Assembly (NCBI GenBank): GCA_036267155.1
Contig: DATAWP010000022.1
Location: 49,887 to 113,886, forward strand
Direction of reading: 5' to 3'
DNA length: 64,000 nucleotides
Source: PALSA-1353 sp036267155
GTDB taxonomy: Bacteria > Planctomycetota > Phycisphaerae > Tepidisphaerales > Tepidisphaeraceae
A program made the position numbers and the translations under genes. Below, piece after piece: positions 43,013 to 51,994 of this stretch. How positions within the stretch are numbered: the first letter of the stretch is position 1; each line of letters opens with the position of its first letter. Under the pieces are notes generated by a model, which had not been told where the DNA came from, did not search any database, and was given only the letters and a program-made list of their open reading frames with translations.

Positions 43013-43846
43013 ATGAAGACCCGCATAGTTGCCGATCAGACCCGTTATCAGCGCATGACCACCGCGGAGCTGCGCGAATCGTTTTTGGTGGAGGACCTAT
43101 TCCAGCCGGGATCGGTGGATTTGATTTATACCGATGCGGATCGCGCGGTGATCGGCTCCATCGTGCCAACCGGCAAGAAACTGGCGCTGGCCACCAGCAA
43201 AGAGCAGCTCGCATCGGACTATTTCGCCGAGCGGCGGGAAATCGGCGTCCTCAACACCGGCGCGGCCGGGAACGTCATCGTGGACGGCAAGCCGTTCGCC
43301 ATGGAGAACTGCGACGGTCTGTACGTCGGCCGGGGAACCCGGCAGATCGAATTCGAAAGCCGCAGCGCATCGGAGCCGGCGCGATTTTTCCTGATCAGTT
43401 ATCCCGCCCACACGGTGCACCCCACCGCTCACGCCAAGAAATCCAGCGCCGAGGCGGTGAACCTGGGATCGGTTCGGGATGCCAATCAGCGAACGATTTA
43501 CAAATACATTCATCCCGGGGGAATCCAAGGTTGCCAACTGGTGATGGGATTCACGCAGTTGAAGGAAGGCAATATCTGGAACACGATGCCGCCGCACACG
43601 CATTTGCGTCGGTCGGAGGTGTATCTGTATTTCAATCTGGATCCCGGGGCCCGGGTTTTCCACATGATGGGCACGCCGCAGGAAACCCGTCATCTGGTCG
43701 TGAAAGACGGCCAGGCGGTGATTTCGCCGAGCTGGTCCATTCACGCCGGCGCCGGGACTCAGAATTACAGCTTCATCTGGGCGATGGGCGGGGAAAACCA
43801 AGCATTTGACGATATGGATCCGGCCCCGATAACCGCACTGAAATGA
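43013..43846 (+). CDS. kduI: 5-dehydro-4-deoxy-D-glucuronate isomerase
   Basis: A 277-residue cupin enzyme converting 5-keto-4-deoxyuronate, the product of oligogalacturonide breakdown, to 2,5-diketo-3-deoxygluconate, the substrate of KduD. The zinc-binding residues are visible as His195 and His197 ('PPHTHLRR'), Glu202 ('SEVYLYF') and a later His in 'SIHAGAGT'. The N-terminal 'RMTTAELRESFLVEDLF' is also typical. Nine bases after the transporter gene, so clearly in the operon. Confidence 0.95.
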   Translation: MKTRIVADQTRYQRMTTAELRESFLVEDLFQPGSVDLIYTDADRAVIGSIVPTGKKLALATSKEQLASDYFAERREIGVLNTGAAGNVIVDGKPFAMENCDGLYVGRGTRQIEFESRSASEPARFFLISYPAHTVHPTAHAKKSSAEAVNLGSVRDANQRTIYKYIHPGGIQGCQLVMGFTQLKEGNIWNTMPPHTHLRRSEVYLYFNLDPGARVFHMMGTPQETRHLVVKDGQAVISPSWSIHAGAGTQNYSFIWAMGGENQAFDDMDPAPITALK

Positions 43847-43853
43847 GTTGTTC

Positions 43854-43881
43854 TTGACACCTCTTTCTTAGCCGATAGATT
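43854..43881 (+). promoter_or_regulatory. Sigma-70 promoter upstream of tRNA-Asn
   Basis: TTGACA at 43854-43859 and TAGATT at 43876-43881 are separated by 16 bases. Transcription would begin near 43888 and run through the degenerate tRNA copy into tRNA-Asn. The perfect -35 box right after kduI supports a stable-RNA promoter. Confidence 0.65.
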
Positions 43882-43925
43882 CCGTAGTTCGGGTTCGGAC
43901 GGATTTTCTGAAGCGAACGCGATAT

Positions 43926-43972
43926 TCGGCAGCAGCTCAATGGTAGAGTCCCGACCTGTCGGGATTAACCGG
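43926..43972 (+). pseudogene. Degenerate tRNA-Asn copy
   Basis: The first 24 bases (TCGGCAG, GCTCAATGGTAGAG) repeat the 5' half of the intact tRNA-Asn located 70 bases downstream, and TTAACCG of the anticodon side is also kept. Between them a CCCGA-CCTG-TCGGG hairpin replaces the anticodon 5' arm, and no T-arm or 3' acceptor strand follows. It cannot fold as a tRNA. Confidence 0.75.
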
Positions 43973-43995
43973 CGGAACTGTCTGGGCAAGTAATT

Positions 43996-44067
43996 TCGGC
44001 AGTAGCTCAATGGTAGAGCAGTCGGCTGTTAACCGACTGGTTGTAGGTTCGAGTCCTACCTGCCGAG
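43996..44067 (+). tRNA. tRNA-Asn (anticodon GTT)
   Basis: A 72-base cloverleaf: acceptor 43996-44002 (TCGGCAG) pairs with 44060-44066, D-arm GCTC/GAGC, anticodon stem GTCGG/CCGAC with loop CTGTTAA (anticodon GTT), and T-arm GTAGG/CCTAC with TTCGAGT. Discriminator G44067. CCA is not encoded. Confidence 0.97.
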
Positions 44068-44106
44068 TTTTCAAATATCTGTACACCACATTTGGGCTCT
44101 CGGATA

Positions 44107-44601
44107 TCATTGACGGGAATCAACGGCGATTATCCATTCCGCCACCGAACTGGGAGGCAATGGCTTGACGCCCAGATGTCGCAGCATGTTGAGACATTGG
44201 GCGCGGTGGTGCATTGCGTGGGTTGCGACGTGGGTTAGCACGCCGGCGCGGGTGTAAATGTAGGTTTTGCCGTCGCGGACGCGGGAGACAGTTTGATCCA
44301 GGGAATGCGCCCGAGCGGTGGCCGCCAAGTCGGTGGCGATCTCGTCCAGCAGCGTCAGCAATTCGTCGGGCGTTTGCTTCGTACCTTCCAGCCGCGGCCG
44401 TTGCTCTCTGGCGGCCAGCAGGTCGCCCCAGAAACGCATGGCGCCGAGGATGTGCGTGGTGGTGTCGTGCAGCGAGCCGGGGCCCATTTCAAACCGCTGG
44501 TGGAATTGCTCCGGCGTGAGCTTGGCACACGCCGCGAGAATCTGCCCGGTCGCCCAGCGGTCGTGGGCCAGAAGAATGTCCAACGGATTGCTGGTTGGCA
44601 T
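44107..44601 (-). CDS. DinB-family four-helix metalloprotein
   Basis: A 164-residue protein with the DinB/YfiT pattern: an N-terminal 'LLAHDRWATGQILAACAKL' helix, 'LHDTTTHILGAMRFWGDLL' with the first metal histidine, and 'VLTHVATHAMHHRAQCLNMLRHLG' region holding the C-terminal His pair. DinB-like proteins bind a metal and often act as thiol-dependent transferases or have unknown roles. It follows the tRNA on the opposite strand, and lies just downstream of an aldo/keto reductase gene with a 25-base gap, so both may be co-transcribed. Confidence 0.87.
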   Translation of the reverse strand: MPTSNPLDILLAHDRWATGQILAACAKLTPEQFHQRFEMGPGSLHDTTTHILGAMRFWGDLLAAREQRPRLEGTKQTPDELLTLLDEIATDLAATARAHSLDQTVSRVRDGKTYIYTRAGVLTHVATHAMHHRAQCLNMLRHLGVKPLPPSSVAEWIIAVDSRQ

Positions 44602-44626
44602 CGTCGCTCCTTTTCAGATTGCCCGC

Positions 44627-45604
44627 TCAAGCCAATGAGTCGCGGATAAACTTGATGTCATCCGCATTTAATTTCCTTCCCGCGCCTGCGAGATTGCAGC
44701 GGGCCTGCCGCTCATTCCGGAAGCCGGGAATCACGCAGCTCACCCGCGGCATTGCCAGAAGGTAATTGAGCGACATCGCGGCCAGATCTTCCGTCTCCTG
44801 GCCAAAACGCCGCTTGAGCTTTTGAAGTTTGGGTTTGAGCTTGAGCAGTTCATCCGCCTCAAACCGCTTGCCGCCGCGGCGATGATCCCCCGGCTCAAAC
44901 TGCGGCGGCTTGGCCGGATCGAATTTGTCGAGGAGCAGCCCCTGGGCCAGCGGCGAGAACGCGACGAACGTGAGATTGAATTGATCCATGAGTTTTTGCA
45001 GCCGCGAGCCCGCGCGAACGAAATGATCGTCCAGCGCATTCGCCCAGCTTTGCAAAACGACCGGCTTGACCACCGGCACCGCCCGCTCGAAATCCTCTTC
45101 GCTGTAGGCGCTCTGGCCTTTGACGCGAATCTTGCCCTCCTTCTGCAACCGATCCAGCGCGTCGGCCGCCCCCGCGAGATATTTCGCATCGGGACCAAAA
45201 TCGCCGTGATGCAGATAGTAAATGTCGATGTAATCGCGCTGGAGATTTTTCAGCGACTGCTCGCATTGATGGCGAATGTGCAGCGGATCGTAAGCGTGTT
45301 CCGCCGTGCCGGGGAAATGGCCGATCTTCGACGCAATGATGTGACGCTTGGAATCGACGCCGAGCCGGCCGAACACGCCTGCCAACATGCGCTCCGCCCT
45401 GCCGTTGCCATACACGTCGGCGTTGTCCCAATGATTGACGCCCGCGTTCAGGGCCGTCTTGATTCCGGCGGTAATTTCATCTTCGTTGACGTTGGCCCAG
45501 CCGTTGGGGTTGCCATCGACCCAATTCAACCCTCCCATCGTCCAGCAGCCGAAGCTCACTTCCGAAACGCTCACGTCGGTATTGCCAAGCTTGCGGTAAT
45601 TCAT
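44627..45604 (-). CDS. Aldo/keto reductase
   Basis: A 325-residue NADP(H)-dependent reductase. Start ATG 45604 has GGAGG eight bases upstream, matching the 'MNYRKLGNTDVSVSEVSFG' family beginning. Catalytic residues are in 'HWDNADVYGNGRAE' (Asp, Tyr), 'IIASKIGHF' (Lys) and 'IYYLHHGD' (His); 'VIPGFRNERQARCNL' binds cofactor. Divergent in sequence from the reductase at 14437 and closer to the YajO/Gfo-neighbour type found in sugar loci. Substrate unknown. It is divergent from the GH2 fusion gene. Confidence 0.9.
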   Translation of the reverse strand: MNYRKLGNTDVSVSEVSFGCWTMGGLNWVDGNPNGWANVNEDEITAGIKTALNAGVNHWDNADVYGNGRAERMLAGVFGRLGVDSKRHIIASKIGHFPGTAEHAYDPLHIRHQCEQSLKNLQRDYIDIYYLHHGDFGPDAKYLAGAADALDRLQKEGKIRVKGQSAYSEEDFERAVPVVKPVVLQSWANALDDHFVRAGSRLQKLMDQFNLTFVAFSPLAQGLLLDKFDPAKPPQFEPGDHRRGGKRFEADELLKLKPKLQKLKRRFGQETEDLAAMSLNYLLAMPRVSCVIPGFRNERQARCNLAGAGRKLNADDIKFIRDSLA

Positions 45605-45820
45605 GGGCAGAGGCCTCCAAAAAATGCGCCAAAAAGGACGGGGATTATTATCGCCCAAGCCGGCCGCTTTTGCACCGGCCATTAAAGAATTGAACCGTAT
45701 GGACGCAGAGGCCGCGCCGCGATGGAATTGATGATCATCCCCTGAACTGCTGGCAATTCGTTGTTCTCGACGTTCTGATAGGTGTATGACCCCCGTTCGC
45801 CCCGACGACCGAGGATTCCC

Positions 45821-48800
45821 ATGATCGATCAAACAGCACGGCGGCGAATTGGCGCCTTGGCCCTCGTCACTGCAATCGCATTGTGTCTGGCGGCATGCAG
45901 CACTTCCAAAAGCAACCAAGCTCGCAAAGAAACGCCTGAAACCTCGGATCAAGATGGAGCCTTGACGGAAATCACGCTCGATTCCGGATGGAAATTGCAG
46001 GATGCGGCGAAGGTGGCCGGGGGGGGCGGCAATATTTCTCGGGCAAACTATGCGCCGGCGGGGTGGTTCAAGGCCACCGTTCCGGGGACTGTCCTAACCA
46101 CTTTAGTGAATGACGGCATCTACCCCGAGCCGTTGTACGGGGAGAACGATCGGCCGGACAAAATCCCCGACAGTCTCTGCCGAACGTCGTATTGGTATCG
46201 CACGCAATTTCTCGTTCCGCCGAAAGATGCCGGCCGGCATGTGTGGCTGAACTTCCACGGCATCAACTACATCGCCGAGGTTTGGGTGAACGGCCACGAC
46301 CTCGGCAGCATCAAGGGAGCGTTCGTTCGCGGAAACTTTGACATTGCGCGTTATGTCACGGCGGGCAAAACGTGCGCGCTGGCGGTCCAGATCCTGCCGC
46401 CGCCGCATCCAGGGGTTCCACACGAAAAAACGGTCGAAAAGGGCACGGGCAGGAATGGCGGCATCCTCACGGAGGACGGCGCGACGTTTCTGTGCACGCT
46501 GGGGTGGGATTGGATCCCGCCCATCCGCGATCGCGACATAGGCATCTGGCAGAAAGTGACGCTCTCGGCCAGCGGGCCGGTGGTCGTGCGGAATACAATG
46601 GTGAGTTCCGACCTTCCATTGCCGCGGACCGACAGCGCCGATCTGACGGTCCTGACAACCGTCCAAAACATCACGGATGTGCCCCGGACCGGCTCGCTGC
46701 ACGGCGCGTTCGCCAACGTGAGTTTCGATTTCCCCGTAGCACTGGGCCCGGGGGAAACGAAGATCGTAAAGCTCACACCCGCTGAAATTCCGCAATTGCG
46801 CGTGATCAACCCACTGTTGTGGTGGCCCAATGGCTACGGGCCGCAGAACCTTTACACGCTGCGACTGAGCTTTAATGCCAAGGGCAAACTTTCCGATGCG
46901 AAGGACATCACCTTCGGCATTCGCAAGATCACTTACGAAGTTCCCGGCTCGAAAAATCTGACGATCTCCGTCAACGGCGTTCCAGTCATGTGCGAGGGCG
47001 GCGACTGGGGCATGGATGAAGCGATGAAGCGCATTGGGCGCAGTCGTCTCGAGGCGCAAATCCGGCTGCACAAGCTGGCCAACTACAACATGATCCGCAA
47101 CTGGGTCGGCCAGAGCACCAGCGAAGATTTCTACGATCTCTGCGATCGATACGGCATCATGGTGTGGGATGAGTTTTTCCAGCCCAATCGCAGCGACGGT
47201 CCCAATGTCGTTAACGTGGACATGTATCTGGCCAATGTGCGCGACAAAGTTCTTCGCTACCGCTCGCATCCGTCGATCGTGATCTGGTGCGGCCGAAACG
47301 AAAGCGATCCGGCCCCCAAAGCCGTTGACCTGGGAATCCAGAAAATCGCCGCCGAACTCGATCCCACGCGTCTGTACCATCGCAATTCCGCCGACGGCCA
47401 GGGCGTTCGGTCCGGAGGCCCCTACCGCTGGCGGGAGCCGCGGGCGTTTTACACCTTCAACGAAGCGTTCAAGACCGAAATCGGCAGCGTATCGATTCCC
47501 ACGATTGAATCGATCCACGCGATGATGCCGCGGAAGGATTGGGAAACCGTCAACGATGATTGGGCCGAACACGAACTCTGCGTCGGGGCCCAGGAGGGCG
47601 CTCGCGGGCGCGCCCCGCTTTATCCGGACATCATCGCCCGGCGTTACGGCCCGGTCGCCAACCTGCCGGATTTTGTGCGCAAGGCGCAACTTGCCAATTA
47701 TGAAGATTACCGCGCCATGTACGAGGGCCGGTTTGCCAAGCTGTTCAAACCCTGTACGGGCGTGCTCACCTGGATGAGCAATCCCGCTCAGCCGAATTTC
47801 GTTTTCCAAATCTACAGCTACGACCTTGAAGCCTACGCTTCGCTGTTCGCCGTCCGCAAAGCGTGCGAGCCCGTCCACATTCAGATGAACGAGGACAATT
47901 TTCACGTCCTGGTCATCAACCAGACGCCCAAGTTGCTGGATGGCCTGATTGCCTGGACGCGGGTGTACAACATGGACGGCAGCCTGCAATACGATCGCCG
48001 CAGCCCCGTCGCCGCTCAGCCCAGCGCAGCCACGGATGTCGGCGTCATCGACTGGCCCGCGGAATTGTCGCCGGTCCATTTCGTCAAGCTGGAGCTTGAC
48101 GGCCAGAACCACCACGTCATTTCGGATAATTTTTACTGGCATGCGCTTGCGGATCATCCCGACGACTTCGCGGCGCTGCAAACGCTCCCCACCGTGTCGC
48201 TGAACGCCAAGATCACGCGGCACGACGCGGGCGGAAATTGCCTGCTCGATGTAAATCTATCCAACCCATCACCGGCGGTAGCGCTCATGGCTCACATTCA
48301 GTTGCGCAAACAAAGCACCGGCGAGCGCGTGTTGCCGACATACTACAGCGACAATTACGTCAGTTTCCTTCCTGGAGAGAACCGAACCATTTCTGTCGAA
48401 GCCGCGGCGCGAGACTTGGGAGATGACCAGCCGCTGGTGGTTCTTGACGGATGGAATGTAACGACGAAAAGCCGTTCTTTTTCCGATGGCAACGGCAAAT
48501 CAAGCATCGCTCCGAACAGGGATGCTCAGGTGAACAGCGTGCCGACCGGCAAATGGACGGTGATGCGGCCCGCCAAGGCGCAGACCCGGCCATCCGTCGC
48601 GGTGGGATTGTTTGAAGATGACGGCGACATCGGAAACGTTCTCTACCCCGGCAAGGTGGACTACGACGCGGCGAAGCAAACCTACACGATCACCGGCAAC
48701 GGCGAAAACATGTGGTTTGGAGCCGACGCGTTCCACTTCCTGTGGAAAAAAGTCTCGGACGATTTTTCGCTGGAGGCGGATGTCTCTTTCATCGGCGCCG

Positions 48801-50017
48801 GTAAAAATCCACATCGAAAGGCGTGCCTGCTGATCCGCCAAAGCCTCGATGCGAATTCCGCCTACGCGGATGCGGCGCTGCACGGCGTCGGATTGACATC
48901 GCTTCAATTCCGGGAAGAAACCGACGCCAACACGCACGAGGTCCAGTCCAACATTTCGGCGCCTGCTCGTCTGCGCATCGAGAAGCGCGGCGATGATATT
49001 TACATGTTTCTGGCTCCAAAGGGTCAGCCGTTTGAATTCTCCGGTGCGTCGGTGCGGCTGAAATTTCAGGAGCCGTTTTACGTCGGTCTGGGCGTCTGCT
49101 CGCACGAGAAGGATGTTTCGGAAACGGCCGTGTTTTCCAATGTGCACCTCGTGACGGACCCGCCGCCGGCAAATCGACCGCCGCAGCTTTGCAGTACCAT
49201 GGAGACGATCACGATCGCTTCGACCGACCGACGCGTGACCAATTCCGCGCCTGGGCGAGCCGAAGCGCCGAACTGGACGCCTGACGGAGCGTCTCTTCTT
49301 TTCAACCGCGATGGCCGCATCTGGCGCGTGCCCGTGGCCGGCGGCACGCCGGAGGCAATCGACACGAGATTCGCCACGCGCTGCAACAACGATCATGGCA
49401 TTTCCCCCGATGGTGCAATGCTAGCGATCAGCGATCAGTCCACCGACCCGCACCAATCGGCCATCTACACCATCCCCATTGGCGGCGGCACGCCGCATCG
49501 TGTGACCGAGCGATTCCCGTCTTATTTTCACGGCTGGTCGCCGGATGGAAACACTCTCGCTTTCTGCGGCCGGCGCGATGGGAAATTCGGAATCTTCACC
49601 ATTCCCATCAGCGGCGGCGAAGAAACGCGCCTCACGACCACCCCCGGCCTCGACGATGGGCCGGACTATTCTCCCGATGGAAAATACATCTACTTCAACT
49701 CCGACCGCACCGGCACGATGCAGATATGGCGCATGTGGCCCGATGGCACCGATCTCCGGCAAGTAACCTCGGACGATTCGAACAATTGGTTCCCGCACGT
49801 CTCGCCGGACGGCCGATGGCTGGAATTCCTCACCTATGACAAAGACGTGAAAGGCCATCCGGCAGACAAGGATGTAACGCTTCGGATCATGTCGCTGGCC
49901 GACGGGAAAACTACGGTGCTGGCGAAACTGCTGGGCGGCCAAGGGACGATTAATGTGCCATCGTGGTCGCCCGACAGTCTACGGCTCGCGTTTGTGAGCT
50001 ATCACCTATTGCCGTAG
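45821..50017 (+). CDS. GH2 glycosidase fused to a TolB-like beta-propeller, lipoprotein
   Basis: A 1398-residue exported protein. The signal peptide ends in the lipobox 'CLAAC' (about residue 25). Residues 45-680 form a GH2 enzyme of the mannosidase/exo-glucosaminidase type: sugar-binding domain 'GWFKATVPGTVLTTL', then the barrel with likely acid/base Glu494 ('IWCGRNES') and nucleophile Glu553 ('KTEIGS'). After accessory beta domains, about residues 930-1120 look like a concanavalin/DUF1349-type domain ('WFGADAFHFLWKKVSDDFSLE' region). The last 250 residues are a TolB-like propeller with repeated 'SPDG' blades. GH2 plus propeller in one chain is unusual. ATG 45821 with GAGG upstream; an ATG-like start at 45782 is less likely. 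Confidence 0.87.
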   Translation: MIDQTARRRIGALALVTAIALCLAACSTSKSNQARKETPETSDQDGALTEITLDSGWKLQDAAKVAGGGGNISRANYAPAGWFKATVPGTVLTTLVNDGIYPEPLYGENDRPDKIPDSLCRTSYWYRTQFLVPPKDAGRHVWLNFHGINYIAEVWVNGHDLGSIKGAFVRGNFDIARYVTAGKTCALAVQILPPPHPGVPHEKTVEKGTGRNGGILTEDGATFLCTLGWDWIPPIRDRDIGIWQKVTLSASGPVVVRNTMVSSDLPLPRTDSADLTVLTTVQNITDVPRTGSLHGAFANVSFDFPVALGPGETKIVKLTPAEIPQLRVINPLLWWPNGYGPQNLYTLRLSFNAKGKLSDAKDITFGIRKITYEVPGSKNLTISVNGVPVMCEGGDWGMDEAMKRIGRSRLEAQIRLHKLANYNMIRNWVGQSTSEDFYDLCDRYGIMVWDEFFQPNRSDGPNVVNVDMYLANVRDKVLRYRSHPSIVIWCGRNESDPAPKAVDLGIQKIAAELDPTRLYHRNSADGQGVRSGGPYRWREPRAFYTFNEAFKTEIGSVSIPTIESIHAMMPRKDWETVNDDWAEHELCVGAQEGARGRAPLYPDIIARRYGPVANLPDFVRKAQLANYEDYRAMYEGRFAKLFKPCTGVLTWMSNPAQPNFVFQIYSYDLEAYASLFAVRKACEPVHIQMNEDNFHVLVINQTPKLLDGLIAWTRVYNMDGSLQYDRRSPVAAQPSAATDVGVIDWPAELSPVHFVKLELDGQNHHVISDNFYWHALADHPDDFAALQTLPTVSLNAKITRHDAGGNCLLDVNLSNPSPAVALMAHIQLRKQSTGERVLPTYYSDNYVSFLPGENRTISVEAAARDLGDDQPLVVLDGWNVTTKSRSFSDGNGKSSIAPNRDAQVNSVPTGKWTVMRPAKAQTRPSVAVGLFEDDGDIGNVLYPGKVDYDAAKQTYTITGNGENMWFGADAFHFLWKKVSDDFSLEADVSFIGAGKNPHRKACLLIRQSLDANSAYADAALHGVGLTSLQFREETDANTHEVQSNISAPARLRIEKRGDDIYMFLAPKGQPFEFSGASVRLKFQEPFYVGLGVCSHEKDVSETAVFSNVHLVTDPPPANRPPQLCSTMETITIASTDRRVTNSAPGRAEAPNWTPDGASLLFNRDGRIWRVPVAGGTPEAIDTRFATRCNNDHGISPDGAMLAISDQSTDPHQSAIYTIPIGGGTPHRVTERFPSYFHGWSPDGNTLAFCGRRDGKFGIFTIPISGGEETRLTTTPGLDDGPDYSPDGKYIYFNSDRTGTMQIWRMWPDGTDLRQVTSDDSNNWFPHVSPDGRWLEFLTYDKDVKGHPADKDVTLRIMSLADGKTTVLAKLLGGQGTINVPSWSPDSLRLAFVSYHLLP

Positions 50018-50142
50018 TGCACACCCGCCAAACTGACGCTGTACCCGTGCCCGCCCGGTCGCCACAGCATGTTGGCATAGATTATGCATGAGTAAAGCCG
50101 GTTTTGGCCGATATAAGCCTCGGCCAATAACTGGAGTTATCC

Positions 50143-50985
50143 ATGACCCGCCCCGACCTACCACAATGCTGCACGCCGGATGCATTCAAACTCCTGGGGC
50201 GACAGGTCGAAGCGATCAAATCCACGGATGCTTTGTTGTATGGCGCCGTGGCCATCTCCATGCACCATATGGAGGATGCAAATCCGCAGCGCGTTGATCG
50301 TCAGTTGCAATATTACGTCGATGCCGTTCGCAAACGTGCCCGCAGCCAGCAAACGCAGGCGGTGCTGGCGCATCTGCACGATGTCCTATTCGACGAAGCT
50401 GGATTTCGCGGCAATACGGAAGACTATTACAACCCCGTCAACAGTTATCTGCCCGCCGTTCTCGCGACCAAACGCGGCTTGCCGATCACGCTGAGCCTCG
50501 TTTACAAAATCGTCGCCGAACGGTTGGGCCTTCGGACCTGGGGAGTCGGATTGCCCGGACATTTTCTCGTCGCCGTTGAAGAAGCCCCGCAGCGGATTCT
50601 GCTGATCGACACGTTCAGCGGCGGACGCATTCTGACCCGCGACGAAGCCCACGGCCGTCTTCAGGAATTGTTCGGCCCGGAAATGGAATGGTCCGACGAA
50701 ATGCTCCGCCCGGCGTCACACCGCCATTGGCTCACACGCATCCTCCAGAATCTTCTGCATATTTTCGGCACGAACAATCAGTACGCCGACGTGGCTGCCA
50801 TCCTGGAAATGGAAATGCTGCTCTGGCCGAATCAGGGTCACCTGCAGCGCGATCTGGCCCTGGTGCTCGCCCGCATCGGCATGTCGCGCCCGGCGAGCAT
50901 GTGGCTGGACGCCTATCTCCGCAATAATCCCGACGATCCGCAGAGCACAGACCTCAAGCAGTTGTTAGACGTCCTGTCCGCTTAA
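50143..50985 (+). CDS. SirB1/transglutaminase-like protein
   Basis: A 280-residue cytosolic protein. The core 'SYLPAVLATKRGLPITLSLVYKIVAERLGL' (about residues 105-135; recognised by 'RGLPITLSL') and 'GVGLPGHFLVAV' (about 145-157) are the SirB1-family signatures, a transglutaminase-like fold that usually lacks the full catalytic triad. The C-terminus has TPR-like helices ('VAAILEMEMLLWPNQGHLQRDLALVLARIG' region). Role unknown in general. It stands alone after the GH2 fusion gene with 125 bases between. Confidence 0.88.
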   Translation: MTRPDLPQCCTPDAFKLLGRQVEAIKSTDALLYGAVAISMHHMEDANPQRVDRQLQYYVDAVRKRARSQQTQAVLAHLHDVLFDEAGFRGNTEDYYNPVNSYLPAVLATKRGLPITLSLVYKIVAERLGLRTWGVGLPGHFLVAVEEAPQRILLIDTFSGGRILTRDEAHGRLQELFGPEMEWSDEMLRPASHRHWLTRILQNLLHIFGTNNQYADVAAILEMEMLLWPNQGHLQRDLALVLARIGMSRPASMWLDAYLRNNPDDPQSTDLKQLLDVLSA

Positions 50986-51057
50986 AACGCTAAATTCCGC
51001 ACCAAGCCGCGGGATTGCCATCCTGCGGTCTTCGAATGTTACGAGTCGAACCTCGCG

Positions 51058-51894
51058 CTATCCTTTGGAATGCGGAGCATCGACCCGGGCATCGGCCTGG
51101 GTTGTCGGCGCCGGGCCGGATCGCAACAGCGGCGCCAAAACGGCCGCCGCGAACGACCGCGACATCGCTCCAATGTGACCTCCAAAATCGTTGTATCTTG
51201 CCCAATCACTCCGGTAGACGCACGAAACCAATTTCCGATACATGACGGGATCCGCCCCCCGCGGCATGATGAATCCGCAAAACCCCGCGGCCTCCGTGCG
51301 AACTCCGTCCATCGTGCCGAACAATCTGGTCCCGGTGTACAAGACGACGGTGTCGAGCGGGCTGGAGAATACGAACATTTTTCCGTTCACGTGCCGCAGC
51401 GCCGCGGTTAAATCGAATGTCGGAGACAGCGCCGGCGCCATGAATAGAACGGTCTGAACCTTCACGTCCGGCGGAAGTTTTGCCATCGCCCACGCGGCCA
51501 CCCCGCAGCCGCCGCTGTGCGCGGTGATGTAAATCGGCGAATCCGGATCCGCCGCTGCGTGCGCGGCGATCAGATCGGCGATCTTCGCCGCCTCCCGCTG
51601 ATTACGCTGGTACGCCTGCAATGCGTGAATGCCCGGATCGCTTTCGGTCCAGTCATAGACAACGATATTGGCATTAACACCCCCATCGCGCAGTCCCGAC
51701 AGCATCCGCCGATCGCATCCCAGATACCCCCCGATGCCCGGCAGGTGCAAAAGCAGCGGTCCCCGAACGGAAACGTCGGCCAGAAGAATATCCGCCGAGG
51801 CTGGTTGCGTCGCCGGCCCCCCCACCGCCACCGTAGCGAGGCCAAGCACGATACAAAGCAACAACCACAGCCGGCCGCGAAACATCGTGAACAT
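51058..51894 (-). CDS. Exported alpha/beta-hydrolase-like protein
   Basis: A 278-residue protein with a signal peptide (about residues 6-26) followed by 'ATQPASAD'. The fold shows an oxyanion-type 'LLLHLPGIGGYLGCDRRM', a nucleophile elbow-like 'ITAHSGGCGVAA' with Ser127, and a late 'GGHIGAM' that may give the His. This is an alpha/beta hydrolase of uncertain specificity; the elbow is A-H-S-G-G. ATG 51894 is chosen; ATG 51885 also fits the signal peptide. It is divergent from the Uma2 gene. Confidence 0.75.
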   Translation of the reverse strand: MFTMFRGRLWLLLCIVLGLATVAVGGPATQPASADILLADVSVRGPLLLHLPGIGGYLGCDRRMLSGLRDGGVNANIVVYDWTESDPGIHALQAYQRNQREAAKIADLIAAHAAADPDSPIYITAHSGGCGVAAWAMAKLPPDVKVQTVLFMAPALSPTFDLTAALRHVNGKMFVFSSPLDTVVLYTGTRLFGTMDGVRTEAAGFCGFIMPRGADPVMYRKLVSCVYRSDWARYNDFGGHIGAMSRSFAAAVLAPLLRSGPAPTTQADARVDAPHSKG

Positions 51895-51994
51895 AGTATC
51901 AAAGTATACGCCGGGAACCGCAAAAACGATCGAAACCGCTCGGTCCAATGGCACATCAGCCCGTTGTGTTGGTATACTCGCCGGAAGGTGAATC

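Noticed and set aside
46103..48223. A 706-codon minus-strand frame under the GH2 gene
   Set aside because: Antisense of the GH2 domain in GC-rich codons; no ribosome-binding site or recognisable motif.
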